64,000 bases of DNA from assembly GCA_030263395.1 (NCBI GenBank), contig SZOW01000003.1, positions 155,869 through 219,868 on the forward strand, in the 5' to 3' direction. Shown one piece after another: positions 19,560 through 27,545 of the stretch. Source of the DNA: QUBU01 sp014337915 (lineage in GTDB: Bacteria; Pseudomonadota; Gammaproteobacteria; Steroidobacterales; GCA-2729495). Below the pieces are notes generated by a model, which was given only the letters and a program-made list of their open reading frames with translations, searched no databases and was not told the DNA's origin. The position numbers and the translations under genes are program-made. The first letter of the stretch is position 1; every line of letters starts with the position of its first letter.

Positions 19560-20506
19560 AGGTCGGCCGCCACGCGAAAGCCGAAGAACGAATAGCGCGC
19601 ATCGACCGGGTCACGGCCGCGGAAGCTCGCACGCTGGCGGCTGGGCCGCGTAACCCAGCTGCCGCCGCGCACCGCGCGCCGTTCGCAGTCGCCCTGCGCC
19701 GCCTGCACCGGGCTGCCGTCGACCGGCGCCGGCGGATACGGCGCCTGGTAGCAATCCGCGGTCCATTCCCAGACGTTGCCGATCATGTCATGCAGCCCGA
19801 AGGCATTGGGCAGGAAGCGGCCCACCGGTGCAGCCTGCGCGTAGCCATCGTCGCAGTCGAAGGGCTTCCAGCTGAAGCCGCTGGCTCGCTTGCCGCTCGC
19901 ATCGTAGACGTTCGCGTAGACGCAGGCGCCGGTGTCGGCATCGGCACCCTGGTCCACCCAGTAATAGTCGGCGGTACCGCCGGCGCGGGCTGCATACTCC
20001 CACTCCGCCTCGCTCGGCAGGCGGTAATGCCGGCCGGTGCGCCGCGCCAGCCACTGTACGTAGGCCTGGGCATCGTTCCAGGTGACGCAGGCCACCGGTT
20101 CGTCGTCGAACGGCGCCCGGCCATAGCCGGGATTGGTCCAGTCCGCATCCGGCGGCGTGTGCCATTCCCCGCCCCGCCACACCTGGCAGCCGCCGGTCAT
20201 GAGGTGGCCAGTGTCGCTGACGAAGGCAGCGAACTGCGCCTGGGTCACCTCGACCATACCGAGCGCGAAGGCCTTGCGGATACGCACCCGGTGCACCGGC
20301 CCCTCGGGGCGTCCCTCCTCGCCACCCGGCGCGCCCATCAGGAATTCCCCTGGCGGGATCACCACCAGCGCCGGGCACTGCGCGCAGTCCTGCAGCTGGC
20401 TGCCCGCCTTCGGAACGCTCGCGGCGCAACCGGCCAGCAGCAGGCCCAGCAGCAGCGGCAGGCCCAGCGCCAGCAACACAGTCCTTGCCTGCTGCAAGCG
20501 GTCCAT
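19556..20506 (-). CDS. SUMF1/formylglycine-enzyme-fold lipoprotein without the catalytic cysteines
   Basis: A 316-residue protein. The N-terminus MDRLQQARTVLLALGLPLL is followed by LLAGC, a lipobox. The rest is an SUMF1/FGE-sulfatase-type C-lectin fold: PPGEFLMGAPGGEEGRPEGPVHRV near residue 50, YRLPSEAEWEYAARAGG, GNVWEWTADCY, and RAVRGGSWVTRPSRQRASFRG at the end. True formylglycine-generating enzymes carry two cysteines right after RGGS(F/Y); here the segment is VTRPSRQR, so oxidase activity is not expected. Members of this fold also act as binding or structural proteins. The start at 20506 gives the signal peptide; the stop overlaps the abfD-like start by 4 bp. Confidence 0.8.
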   Translation of the reverse strand: MDRLQQARTVLLALGLPLLLGLLLAGCAASVPKAGSQLQDCAQCPALVVIPPGEFLMGAPGGEEGRPEGPVHRVRIRKAFALGMVEVTQAQFAAFVSDTGHLMTGGCQVWRGGEWHTPPDADWTNPGYGRAPFDDEPVACVTWNDAQAYVQWLARRTGRHYRLPSEAEWEYAARAGGTADYYWVDQGADADTGACVYANVYDASGKRASGFSWKPFDCDDGYAQAAPVGRFLPNAFGLHDMIGNVWEWTADCYQAPYPPAPVDGSPVQAAQGDCERRAVRGGSWVTRPSRQRASFRGRDPVDARYSFFGFRVAADL

Positions 20507-20514
20507 GTGCGGGC

Positions 20515-22674
20515 TCAGGCCACCAGCCCATGGCGTAGCAGCGGCAGGCTGCGGATGCGCTGGCCAGTGGCAGCGAAGATCGCGTTGACCACCGCCGGTG
20601 CGACCGGCGGCACGCCGGGCTCGCCGACGCCACCGAGTGGCAGGCCACCCTCGACGATGTCGACGACGATGCGCGGGGTTGTGGCCAGCGTGACCATGCG
20701 GTAGTCGTGGAAATTGCTCTCCACCGCCCGCCCAGACTTGATGTTGATGGCGCCATACAGCGCGGCAGAGAGCCCGAAGACGATGCCGCCCTCCATCTGC
20801 ATGCGCACCACCTCGGGCTGCAGCGCCCGCCCGCAGTCGATGGCGCAGAAGACCTCCAGCACCTCGATCCTGCCCTCGCGCAGGCGCACATGAGCTACCT
20901 GAGCCACGCTCGAGCCCTGGTCGTCCACCAGCGCCAGCCCGAGGCCCTCGCCCTTCGGCAGCCGCCGGCCCCAGCCGGCACGCTGCGCCACTGTACGCAG
21001 GACCGCCTGGTGCCGCGGCTGCTTCCCGAGCAGGCCGAGGCGGAACTCCAGCGGATCGCTGCCGGCGGCATGGGCGATCTCGTCCAGCGCGCACTCCATG
21101 AAGAAGCCGTTGTGCGACTGGCCCACCGAACGCCAGGTGCCGATCGGCACATGCGTCGGCAGGTTGACCCAGTGCACGCGGTAGGCGCCGAAGGCATAGG
21201 GCGTGTCGTCGAAGGTGCTCACCGCCAGTGGATCCGGCTTGCCCTTCAGGCGCCCCGGCCGGCCCCACTCCATGATGGAAGCGCCGGCGAGCTTCACCGC
21301 CATGCCGGTGAGGCGGCCGGCATCATCGAGGTCGGCGCCGATGCGGGCGGCGAAGGCCGGGCGGTAGAAGTCGTGCTGCATGTCTTCGCTGCGCGACCAG
21401 ATCAGCTTCACCGGCCGGCCGGGCACGGCGCGGGCGATGAGCGCCGCCTGGATGCCGTAGTCCACCGGCCAGCGCCGCCCGAAGGCGCCGCCGGCGAAGC
21501 TGCGCTGCACGCTCACCGCCGTCTTCGGCAGGCCGAGCGCGGCGGCCACCTCGTCGCGCAGACGGATCGGCCCCTGCGATGGCGCCCAGAGCTGGCAGCG
21601 ACCCTCATTGAACAGCGCCGTGCAGGTCATCGGCTCCAGGGTGGCATGCGCGAGGTAGGGCACCTCGTATTCCATCTCCAGGTGCCGGGCACCGGCGACC
21701 GGTGCCGCGCCCCGCTCCGCGCTCAGCACCCCGGGCTCGTCCAGCGCGCGCCGCAGCGCCGCCTGCAGCCCGGCCGAATCCACGGCATCGTTGGGGCCAG
21801 GCGCGAATTCCGGCCGCAGGGCGCGCAAGGCGGTATCCGCGCGCCAGAAATCCCCGGCCACCACGGCCACCGCATCGGGCAGGCGCACCACGGCATGCAC
21901 GCCCGGCATGGCGCGGGCCGGCGCCTCATCCACCGCAACCAGCGCGCTGCCGAAGACCGGGCTCGCCATGACGCTCGCCACCAGCAGGCCGGGCTGGCGC
22001 ACGTCGACGCCAAACTCCGCGCTGCCGGTGACCTTGGCCGGCACGTCCTTGCGCGCCTGGTCGCGCCCGAGGTGGCGCAGCTCCGCATCCGGCCGCAGTA
22101 CGACCTCGGCCGGCACCGGCAGCCTGGCCGCCGCCGCCACCAGGGCCGCGAAGGGCTGACGCCTGCCGCTCGGCCGGTGCAGGACCGCGCCGTTTTCCGT
22201 GGTGCATTCCGCGGCCGGCAGGCCCCAGCCACTCGCTGCCGCCTGGCACAGCAGCGTGCGGGCCGTGGCGCCGAGCTGGCGCAGATGCTGGTAGTGGCCG
22301 CGCACGCTCATGCTGCGCCCGGTGGCCTGGATACCCTTCATGGGATTGATGAAGCGCTCGTCGGCCCAGGACTGGCGCACTTCCACCCGCTCCCAGTCCG
22401 CGCCGAGCTCGTCGGCGAGGATCAGCGGCAGCGAGCTGTGCACGCCCTGGCCGACCTCGAGTTCAGGATTGGTGATGAGCACCCGGCCGTCGGCGCCGAT
22501 CTCGAGGTAGGCGGCGAGCTGCGGGTCGGGCCAGGCGGTGCCGCCTGCGGTGGCCGCCTCGGCCGGGCGCAGCCCCAGCCACAGGCCGGCCGCCGAGCCG
22601 CCCGCCACCACGACGAAGTCGCGGCGGCTCAGGGCCGGTACGGAACGCTCAGCGGGCTGTCCTGGCGCGGTCAT
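20515..22674 (-). CDS. Molybdopterin hydroxylase large subunit (IorB / aldehyde oxidase type), Tat-exported
   Basis: A 719-residue xanthine-oxidase-family large subunit of the isoquinoline 1-oxidoreductase beta type. The N-terminus has a twin-arginine signal (SRRDFVVVAGGSAAGLWLG). Molybdopterin-contacting stretches include GQGVHSSLPLILADELGADW, GGAFGRRWPVDYGIQAALIA, GTWRSVGQSHNGFFMECALDE and GGVGEPGVPPVAPAVVNAI; the Glu in GVGEP is the usual catalytic base. These enzymes hydroxylate N-heterocycles or oxidise aldehydes with water as oxygen source. The [2Fe-2S] small subunit (IorA) normally encoded next door is absent. It leads a leftward operon with the SUMF1-like, abfD-like and ALDH genes. 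Confidence 0.87.
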   Translation of the reverse strand: MTAPGQPAERSVPALSRRDFVVVAGGSAAGLWLGLRPAEAATAGGTAWPDPQLAAYLEIGADGRVLITNPELEVGQGVHSSLPLILADELGADWERVEVRQSWADERFINPMKGIQATGRSMSVRGHYQHLRQLGATARTLLCQAAASGWGLPAAECTTENGAVLHRPSGRRQPFAALVAAAARLPVPAEVVLRPDAELRHLGRDQARKDVPAKVTGSAEFGVDVRQPGLLVASVMASPVFGSALVAVDEAPARAMPGVHAVVRLPDAVAVVAGDFWRADTALRALRPEFAPGPNDAVDSAGLQAALRRALDEPGVLSAERGAAPVAGARHLEMEYEVPYLAHATLEPMTCTALFNEGRCQLWAPSQGPIRLRDEVAAALGLPKTAVSVQRSFAGGAFGRRWPVDYGIQAALIARAVPGRPVKLIWSRSEDMQHDFYRPAFAARIGADLDDAGRLTGMAVKLAGASIMEWGRPGRLKGKPDPLAVSTFDDTPYAFGAYRVHWVNLPTHVPIGTWRSVGQSHNGFFMECALDEIAHAAGSDPLEFRLGLLGKQPRHQAVLRTVAQRAGWGRRLPKGEGLGLALVDDQGSSVAQVAHVRLREGRIEVLEVFCAIDCGRALQPEVVRMQMEGGIVFGLSAALYGAINIKSGRAVESNFHDYRMVTLATTPRIVVDIVEGGLPLGGVGEPGVPPVAPAVVNAIFAATGQRIRSLPLLRHGLVA

Positions 22675-22705
22675 CGGGCGGGGAAACCTCGGGGCCGGGT
22701 CTGCA

Positions 22706-22727
22706 TGTCATTATAACAATATGATAA
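22706..22727. promoter_or_regulatory. Operator-like site (site B) in divergent promoter region
   Basis: TGTCAT, nine bases, then ATGATAA, in the 66-bp gap between the divergent molybdenum hydroxylase and MFS genes. It is AT-rich in otherwise GC-rich DNA, contains TTATAACAATATGATAA (near-palindromic), and shares TGTCAT...ATGAYA with sites at 6952 and 26403, though with a 9-bp instead of 6-bp spacer. A regulator bound here could control both directions. Confidence 0.5.
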
Positions 22728-22740
22728 ATTTCCACAGCCT

Positions 22741-23943
22741 ATGACTGCCGCAGCGCGTTTCGCCTTCCCGACCCTGTTCGCGGTGGTATTCATCGACCTG
22801 GTCGGCTTCGGCATCGTCATCCCGCTGGTGCCATTCTACGTCGAGCGGCTGGGGGCCGGCCCGGAGCTGATCACCCTGATCATCGCGCTGCACGCGCTCT
22901 GCCAGTCGCTCGCCATGCCGCTGTGGGGCGCCGTCAGCGATCGCTACGGCCGGCGCCCGGTGCTGCTGGTGAGCATGCTGGGCCACGCCGGATCGTACCT
23001 CATGATGGGCTTCGCCGATTCGCTGTGGATGCTGGCGCTGGCGCGCATCATCAGCGGTGTCACCGCGGCCAACCTCTCCACCGCCTACGCCTACATCACC
23101 GACATCACCAGCCCGGCCGAGCGCGCCGGCGCCATGGGCAAGATCTCCGCGGCCTTCGGCCTCGGTTTTGCGGTGGGCCCGGCGATCGGCGGCCTGCTGG
23201 CCGGCGGCAGCACCATCGCCGAAGCCAACCTGATGCGCCCGGCGGTGGCCGCGGCGGCGTTCTCGCTGGTCGCCGCACTGGCCATCTGGTTCTTCCTTCC
23301 CGAGACGCACCACGCGGCCGCGCGGGCGGCGGCACGGAGCGAACGCCAGGGCCTGCTCGCGGACCTGCGCCGCGTCACGGCCCGCCCGGTGATCGGCATG
23401 ATGCTGGTGCTGGCGCTGATCGTCGTGACCTTCATGGCGGTGCGCGAGTCGATCTTCCCGCTCTGGGCCTATTACCGCCTGGACCTCAACGCCCGCGAGA
23501 TCGGCATCACGCTCGGCTACAACGGCGCGCTCATCAGCGCCGTGCAGTTCCTCGGCATGGGCCGCCTGAGCACGCGCTACGGCGAACTCGGTCTGGTGAA
23601 GGCGGCGGTGCTGCTGTTCGCGACCGCCTGGGTGGGGCTGTCGCTCTCCGGGAACATGTTCCAGTGCATGCTGGCGCTGACGGCACAGGGCCTCGGCACC
23701 GCCTTCTTCCAGAGCAGCATGCAGACGCTGATCTCCAAGCGCGCCGCGGCTGCCGAGCGCGGCCTGGTGCTCGGCGTCTACCAGTCCTCGAGCGCCCTGG
23801 CACGCTTCATGGGCCAGGCCAGCGCCGGTACGCTGTTCGGGCAGATCGGCATGAACGCGCCCTTCCTCATCGGCGCCAGCGCCATGGCACCAGCCCTGTG
23901 GCTGGCGCTGCGCATCGGGCGCCACACGGAGCAAGCAACATGA
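22741..23943 (+). CDS. MFS transporter, TetA/DHA1-like
   Basis: A 400-residue, 12-span transporter. The first helix FVVFIDLVGFGIVIPLVPFY-type sequence (here AVVFIDLVGFGIVIPLVPFY) and WGAVSDRYGRRPVLL (motif A) mark the DHA1/TetA group. ISGVTAANLSTAYAYITDIT is the conserved TM4-5 region. It may import a substrate or export a product of the divergent molybdenum hydroxylase / abfD-like operon. ATG at 22741, 13 bp beyond the operator-like site B. It overlaps the DUF1330 gene by 4 bp. Confidence 0.85.
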   Translation: MTAAARFAFPTLFAVVFIDLVGFGIVIPLVPFYVERLGAGPELITLIIALHALCQSLAMPLWGAVSDRYGRRPVLLVSMLGHAGSYLMMGFADSLWMLALARIISGVTAANLSTAYAYITDITSPAERAGAMGKISAAFGLGFAVGPAIGGLLAGGSTIAEANLMRPAVAAAAFSLVAALAIWFFLPETHHAAARAAARSERQGLLADLRRVTARPVIGMMLVLALIVVTFMAVRESIFPLWAYYRLDLNAREIGITLGYNGALISAVQFLGMGRLSTRYGELGLVKAAVLLFATAWVGLSLSGNMFQCMLALTAQGLGTAFFQSSMQTLISKRAAAAERGLVLGVYQSSSALARFMGQASAGTLFGQIGMNAPFLIGASAMAPALWLALRIGRHTEQAT

Positions 23944-24242
23944 GCCAGCCACGCTGCTACATGATCGTCATCGCCCACCTCAGCGATCGCCAGCGCTTCC
24001 TCGACGGCTATGCGCGGGTGGTGCCGCAGCTGGTGGAGAAGTTCGGCGGCCGCTACGTCATCCGCGGCAGCGGCGGCAGCTTCCTCGAGGGTGGCTGGTG
24101 CGACCGCGCCAGCGCCCTGGTGTCGGAGTGGCCGGATCGGGCGGCGGCACAGGCCTTCTGGGACTCCCCGGAGTACGCGGCGGCGAAACGGCTGCGCGAA
24201 GGCACCGGCGAATTCCAGGTGCTGCTGATCGACGCCGTCTGA
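23940..24242 (+). CDS. DUF1330 (dimeric alpha/beta barrel) protein
   Basis: A 100-residue protein with the DUF1330 pattern: CYMIVIAHLSDRQRFLDGYARVVPQLVEKFGGRYVIRGS near the N-terminus and WPDRAAAQAFWDSPEYAAAKRLREG later. The family has a ferredoxin-like (NIPSNAP/ABM-type) fold, is often found in catabolic operons, and has no settled function. Its ATG overlaps the stop of the MFS gene (ATGA), so the two are translationally coupled. Confidence 0.85.
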   Translation: MSQPRCYMIVIAHLSDRQRFLDGYARVVPQLVEKFGGRYVIRGSGGSFLEGGWCDRASALVSEWPDRAAAQAFWDSPEYAAAKRLREGTGEFQVLLIDAV

Positions 24243-24294
24243 GCGATCGGTACCCCAGCAGCACCAGGCCGGGCCCGGGCGGGGCTCAATCCAG

Positions 24295-25587
24295 TCAATC
24301 CAGCACCCGCCCCCGCGTCTCGATCGCCCAGGGCATGAAGGCCAGTCCCAGCAGCGGGATGAAGCCTACGTAGAACAGCACGTCCACCGCGGCGCTGGTG
24401 CCGCGCGCGGCAATGGCGCCCACCATGAAGGGACCCACCGCCGCCACCACCCGGCCGATGTTGTAGCAGAAGCCGGCGCCGGTGCCGCGCAGCCGTGTCG
24501 GGAACAGCTCCGGCAGGTAGTAGGTGAAGCTGCCGAAGACACCGAACACCGTGAGGCCGATCGCGAAGTACAGGTACAGGCGCGTCTGCGGCGCCAGGTC
24601 GAGACCGAAGGTGGCGAAGATCGCGGCCGCCGAGGCGATCCAGTAGAGGCGGAACATCGCCTTGCGGCCGAGGAGCTTCGCCGCCGGGATAGTCAGCAGC
24701 GTGCCGATGAGGCCGCCGAGGTTGAACCAGCTGGTCGCCAGCGTCTTCCAGTGCTCGATCAGCGCCAGGGTCTCGCTGGTGCCGAGGCCGCGGGCCTCGG
24801 CCGCCGTGCGGGCCAGGCCGCCGGCCACCACCGGGATGAAGGCATTGCAGCTCCACCAGGTCAGCAGCGCCACCAGCGCCATCAGGAAACCCGAGAGCGT
24901 GGCGCGGCGCAGTTCCGGGCTGAACAGCTCGGCGATGCGCGCATGGCGGTCGGCGAGGTTCTTCCAGCGCTCCGGCTCCCTGACGAACAGGCGCACAGCG
25001 AACGCCGCCGCCGCCGGCAGCAGGCCGAACAGGAACACGTAGCGCCAGGACTGCTCCGGGCTGTCGGCGAACCAGTTGCCGGCCACCTGCAGGTTGACGA
25101 AGGTGGCGAGGAACAGGCCCATGGGCGCGGCGGTGTAGAGCAGCGCACCGGCCTCCACGCGCTTCGACTCGGGCACGGTCTCGGCGACCATCGAGGCCCC
25201 GGCCGCCCACTCCCCGCCGATGCCGAGCGAGGCGACCACGCGGAACACCAGCAGCCACCAGATGTTGGGCGCGAAGGCGCAGGCGGCGGTGCCGACCGCG
25301 TAGAGCAGCATGGTCAGCAGTAGCGTGCGGCTGCGGCCGATGCGGTCGCAGACCAGGCCGAAGAGCACGCCGCCGGTGGCCCAGCCGAGCAGCAGCACCG
25401 AGGTGAGCAGCCCGGTCCAGTACAGCGTCGCCTGCTTGGCCTCCGGCGAGCCGAGCGGCAGGCCGAGCAGCGTCGGCACGCAGTTCGGCGCCACGTAGTT
25501 GAACAGCAACCCGTCGAAGACGTCGAAGCCCCAGCCCAGCCAGGCGGCGAACAGCACCGTCCACTGGTAGCGGCTGAAGCCGAGCAC
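24295..25587 (-). CDS. MFS transporter, sugar/aromatic-acid (AAHS/SHS-like) group
   Basis: A 430-residue, 12-span transporter with FDVFDGLLFNYVAPN in helix 1 and FGLVCDRIGRSRTLL as motif A. RVVASLGIGGEWAAGASMVAETVP is typical of the metabolite:H+ and aromatic acid:H+ symporters, and ELFPTRLRGTGAGFCYNIGR is the conserved C-domain motif. The GTG start follows the TGA of the gntR gene with no gap, so the regulator and transporter form one unit; a substrate-sensing GntR controlling its own permease is a common arrangement. Confidence 0.87.
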   Translation of the reverse strand: MLGFSRYQWTVLFAAWLGWGFDVFDGLLFNYVAPNCVPTLLGLPLGSPEAKQATLYWTGLLTSVLLLGWATGGVLFGLVCDRIGRSRTLLLTMLLYAVGTAACAFAPNIWWLLVFRVVASLGIGGEWAAGASMVAETVPESKRVEAGALLYTAAPMGLFLATFVNLQVAGNWFADSPEQSWRYVFLFGLLPAAAAFAVRLFVREPERWKNLADRHARIAELFSPELRRATLSGFLMALVALLTWWSCNAFIPVVAGGLARTAAEARGLGTSETLALIEHWKTLATSWFNLGGLIGTLLTIPAAKLLGRKAMFRLYWIASAAAIFATFGLDLAPQTRLYLYFAIGLTVFGVFGSFTYYLPELFPTRLRGTGAGFCYNIGRVVAAVGPFMVGAIAARGTSAAVDVLFYVGFIPLLGLAFMPWAIETRGRVLD

Positions 25588-26343
25588 TCAGCGCGCCTTG
25601 CGGGTCAGGTGCACGTGGTGGTGGTAGCGGTCGCCGCGGTACCAGGCGACCAGGCGCTCGACGGGACGCCGCTGGCTGTCGAACACCACCAGCCGGATGT
25701 GCACCAGTGGCGCGCCCACCGTGGTGTTGAGCAGCGAGGCCAGGCGCGCATCGGCGAGCGTGGCGCTGATGACCTGGTCCGCCGCGGCGATGTCCACGCC
25801 TTTGCGCTCCAGCAGGTTGAGCATCGGGCTCTCGTTGAGTTCGCGCAGGTCGAAGCGCACCCTGAGCGCGGCCGGCACGTAGGTGATGACGTAGCCGACC
25901 GGGTGGCGGTCGGTGAGCCGCACATGCGAGGCGCGCTGCACGCGGGCACCCGGCGCCAGCTGCAGGTCATGCGCGGTCTCCGGGTCGGCCTCGACCTCGG
26001 TGACCTCGGCCTGGGCGACGCGGCTGGTCTTGCCGAGGCGCTCGACCTTGCGCAGCAGCTGGTCCATCTCGCCGATCACCGGCGCGTCGGCCAGGTCCTC
26101 GACCACGAAGGTGCCGCGCCCCGGCTGGCGCAGCACCAGTCCCTCGTCGACCAGCATGTCGACCGCCTTGCGGGTGGTGATGCGCGAGACCTTGAACAGG
26201 CGGCACAGCTCCTCTTCGGTCGGCAGCCGGCCGCCGGGCTTGTAGCTGCCCTGGTAGATCCAGTCGCGTACGGTGGAATAAACCTGGATGTAACGCGGGC
26301 TCTTGATCGCGTGGTCGATCAGCTCGCCCCTTCTGGCCACCAT
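25588..26343 (-). CDS. GntR-family transcriptional regulator (HutC/UTRA type)
   Basis: A 251-residue regulator. Residues about 15-85 form the winged helix (YIQVYSTVRDWIYQG, LPTEEELCRLFKVSRITTRKAVDMLVDEGLVLRQPGRGTFV). Residues about 105-245 are a UTRA effector domain (VQRASHVRLTDRHPVGYVITYVP, VGAPLVHIRLVVFDSQRRPVERLVAWYRGDRYHH). HutC-type members are usually repressors released by a small metabolite. It diverges from the hydrolase operon with an operator-like site between them, and is coupled to an MFS gene. It is the best candidate in the window to bind sites A, B and C (inference). Confidence 0.9.
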   Translation of the reverse strand: MVARRGELIDHAIKSPRYIQVYSTVRDWIYQGSYKPGGRLPTEEELCRLFKVSRITTRKAVDMLVDEGLVLRQPGRGTFVVEDLADAPVIGEMDQLLRKVERLGKTSRVAQAEVTEVEADPETAHDLQLAPGARVQRASHVRLTDRHPVGYVITYVPAALRVRFDLRELNESPMLNLLERKGVDIAAADQVISATLADARLASLLNTTVGAPLVHIRLVVFDSQRRPVERLVAWYRGDRYHHHVHLTRKAR

Positions 26344-26402
26344 GCAAGGTACTCCGCTCGGCCTGCGTCATCCGGCCGCAGCGCCGGTGGCAGACGTCCC
26401 CA

Positions 26403-26425
26403 TGTCATGTGGATATGATAATGTC
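26403..26425. promoter_or_regulatory. Operator-like site (site C) between gntR and hydrolase operon
   Basis: TGTCAT-GTGGAT-ATGATAATGTC in the 109-bp divergent region. The spacing (six bases) equals that of site A, and the segment ATATGATAA is also in site B. It lies 28 bp upstream of the hydrolase ATG and 60 bp upstream of gntR, so one bound dimer could cover either promoter. Confidence 0.55.
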
Positions 26426-26452
26426 AAAGCCCATAACAAGGAGACAAGAATA

Positions 26453-27511
26453 ATGACGACCCCGACCGAGCCCATGGTCCGCGCCGATGGCACCTACCCC
26501 ACGGTCGACCTGCGCAAGCCGGTGACCTTCGCCACCGTGGTGCAGACCAGGGTCCATGGCGTCGACGGCGCCAACCCGGGCCCGGGCCTGCGCAGCAACC
26601 TCGACTACTTCCTCGAGGCTATCGACATCGCCCAGGGCTACGGCGGCCGCAGCGACCTGCTGCTGTTCCACGAATTCCCGATCACCGGCTTCTCCGACTG
26701 GACCCGCGAGCAGCACTACCGCATCGCCATCGAGGTGCCGGGGCCGGAAGTCGACGAAGTGGTCAGGAAGGCGAAGCAGTACAACTGCTACATCGTCTTC
26801 GGCACCTACGCCCGCGACGAGAAGGACTGGCCGGGGCACATCCTGCACCTGATGGTGATGGTTACCCCCGACGGGCGGGTCATCAAGCACTGGAAGCAGC
26901 GCAACGTGCGCGGCATGTTCCCCGGCTCCGAGCAGTACACCTCGGTGATCTACGACGTCTACGACCGTTTCGTGGAGATGTACGGCCTCGACGCCGTGAT
27001 CCCGGTGGAGCGCACCGACATCGGCAACATCGCCATGTCGGCGGTGCAGTTCGAGCCGGAGCTGTTCCGCTGCATGGCCATGAAGGGCGCGGAGATCATC
27101 TGCCGCGTGGCCACCGGGGGCTTCGAGAGCGACGATATGCGCCTGACCTCTTACCACAACAGCGTCTACACCATGATCTGCAACAACTCGGTGAGCACCC
27201 ACGGGCGCAATCGCGGCTTCTTCGAGGAAGAGGCCTTCGGCGGCCCCGGCCGCTCGGCCATCTACGGCCCGCGGGGCGTCGAGCTGGCAAAGGCCGGCGC
27301 CTTCGAGACCAAGAAGATGGCGGTGATTCCCATCGCCGAGTTCCGCGCGCGCCACCGCATCCCGGACCTGCACATGCAGCTGTACCGCCCGGTGCTCGAC
27401 CAGTACCGCGAGCGCTACGACCACAGCCTGTACCTGAAGCAGCTGCCGAAGGACAAGCGCGACGCCTTCCGCTACTTCCAGGAAAACGCCCGCTGGACGC
27501 ACTTCTGGTGA
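26453..27511 (+). CDS. Nitrilase-superfamily carbon-nitrogen hydrolase (amidase-like)
   Basis: A 352-residue cytosolic hydrolase. The Glu-Lys-Cys triad is recognisable as Glu74 (HEFPITGF), Lys148 (KHWKQRNVRG) and Cys217 (EIICRVATGG). FGTYARDEKDWPGHILHLMVMVTPDGRV is the usual strand pair before the lysine. It should hydrolyse an amide or nitrile; the substrate is not recognised. A strong AAGGAG precedes the ATG at 26453. It heads an operon with an MFS transporter (34 bp later) and an aldo/keto reductase, and diverges from a GntR regulator. Confidence 0.85.
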   Translation: MTTPTEPMVRADGTYPTVDLRKPVTFATVVQTRVHGVDGANPGPGLRSNLDYFLEAIDIAQGYGGRSDLLLFHEFPITGFSDWTREQHYRIAIEVPGPEVDEVVRKAKQYNCYIVFGTYARDEKDWPGHILHLMVMVTPDGRVIKHWKQRNVRGMFPGSEQYTSVIYDVYDRFVEMYGLDAVIPVERTDIGNIAMSAVQFEPELFRCMAMKGAEIICRVATGGFESDDMRLTSYHNSVYTMICNNSVSTHGRNRGFFEEEAFGGPGRSAIYGPRGVELAKAGAFETKKMAVIPIAEFRARHRIPDLHMQLYRPVLDQYRERYDHSLYLKQLPKDKRDAFRYFQENARWTHFW

Positions 27512-27545
27512 AGCCGCTGCCTGGCAATCCGGGAGCATTGCGCGC

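Noticed and set aside
19556..20506. Genuine formylglycine-generating enzyme
   Set aside because: No cysteines at the active-site positions and no sulfatase gene nearby.
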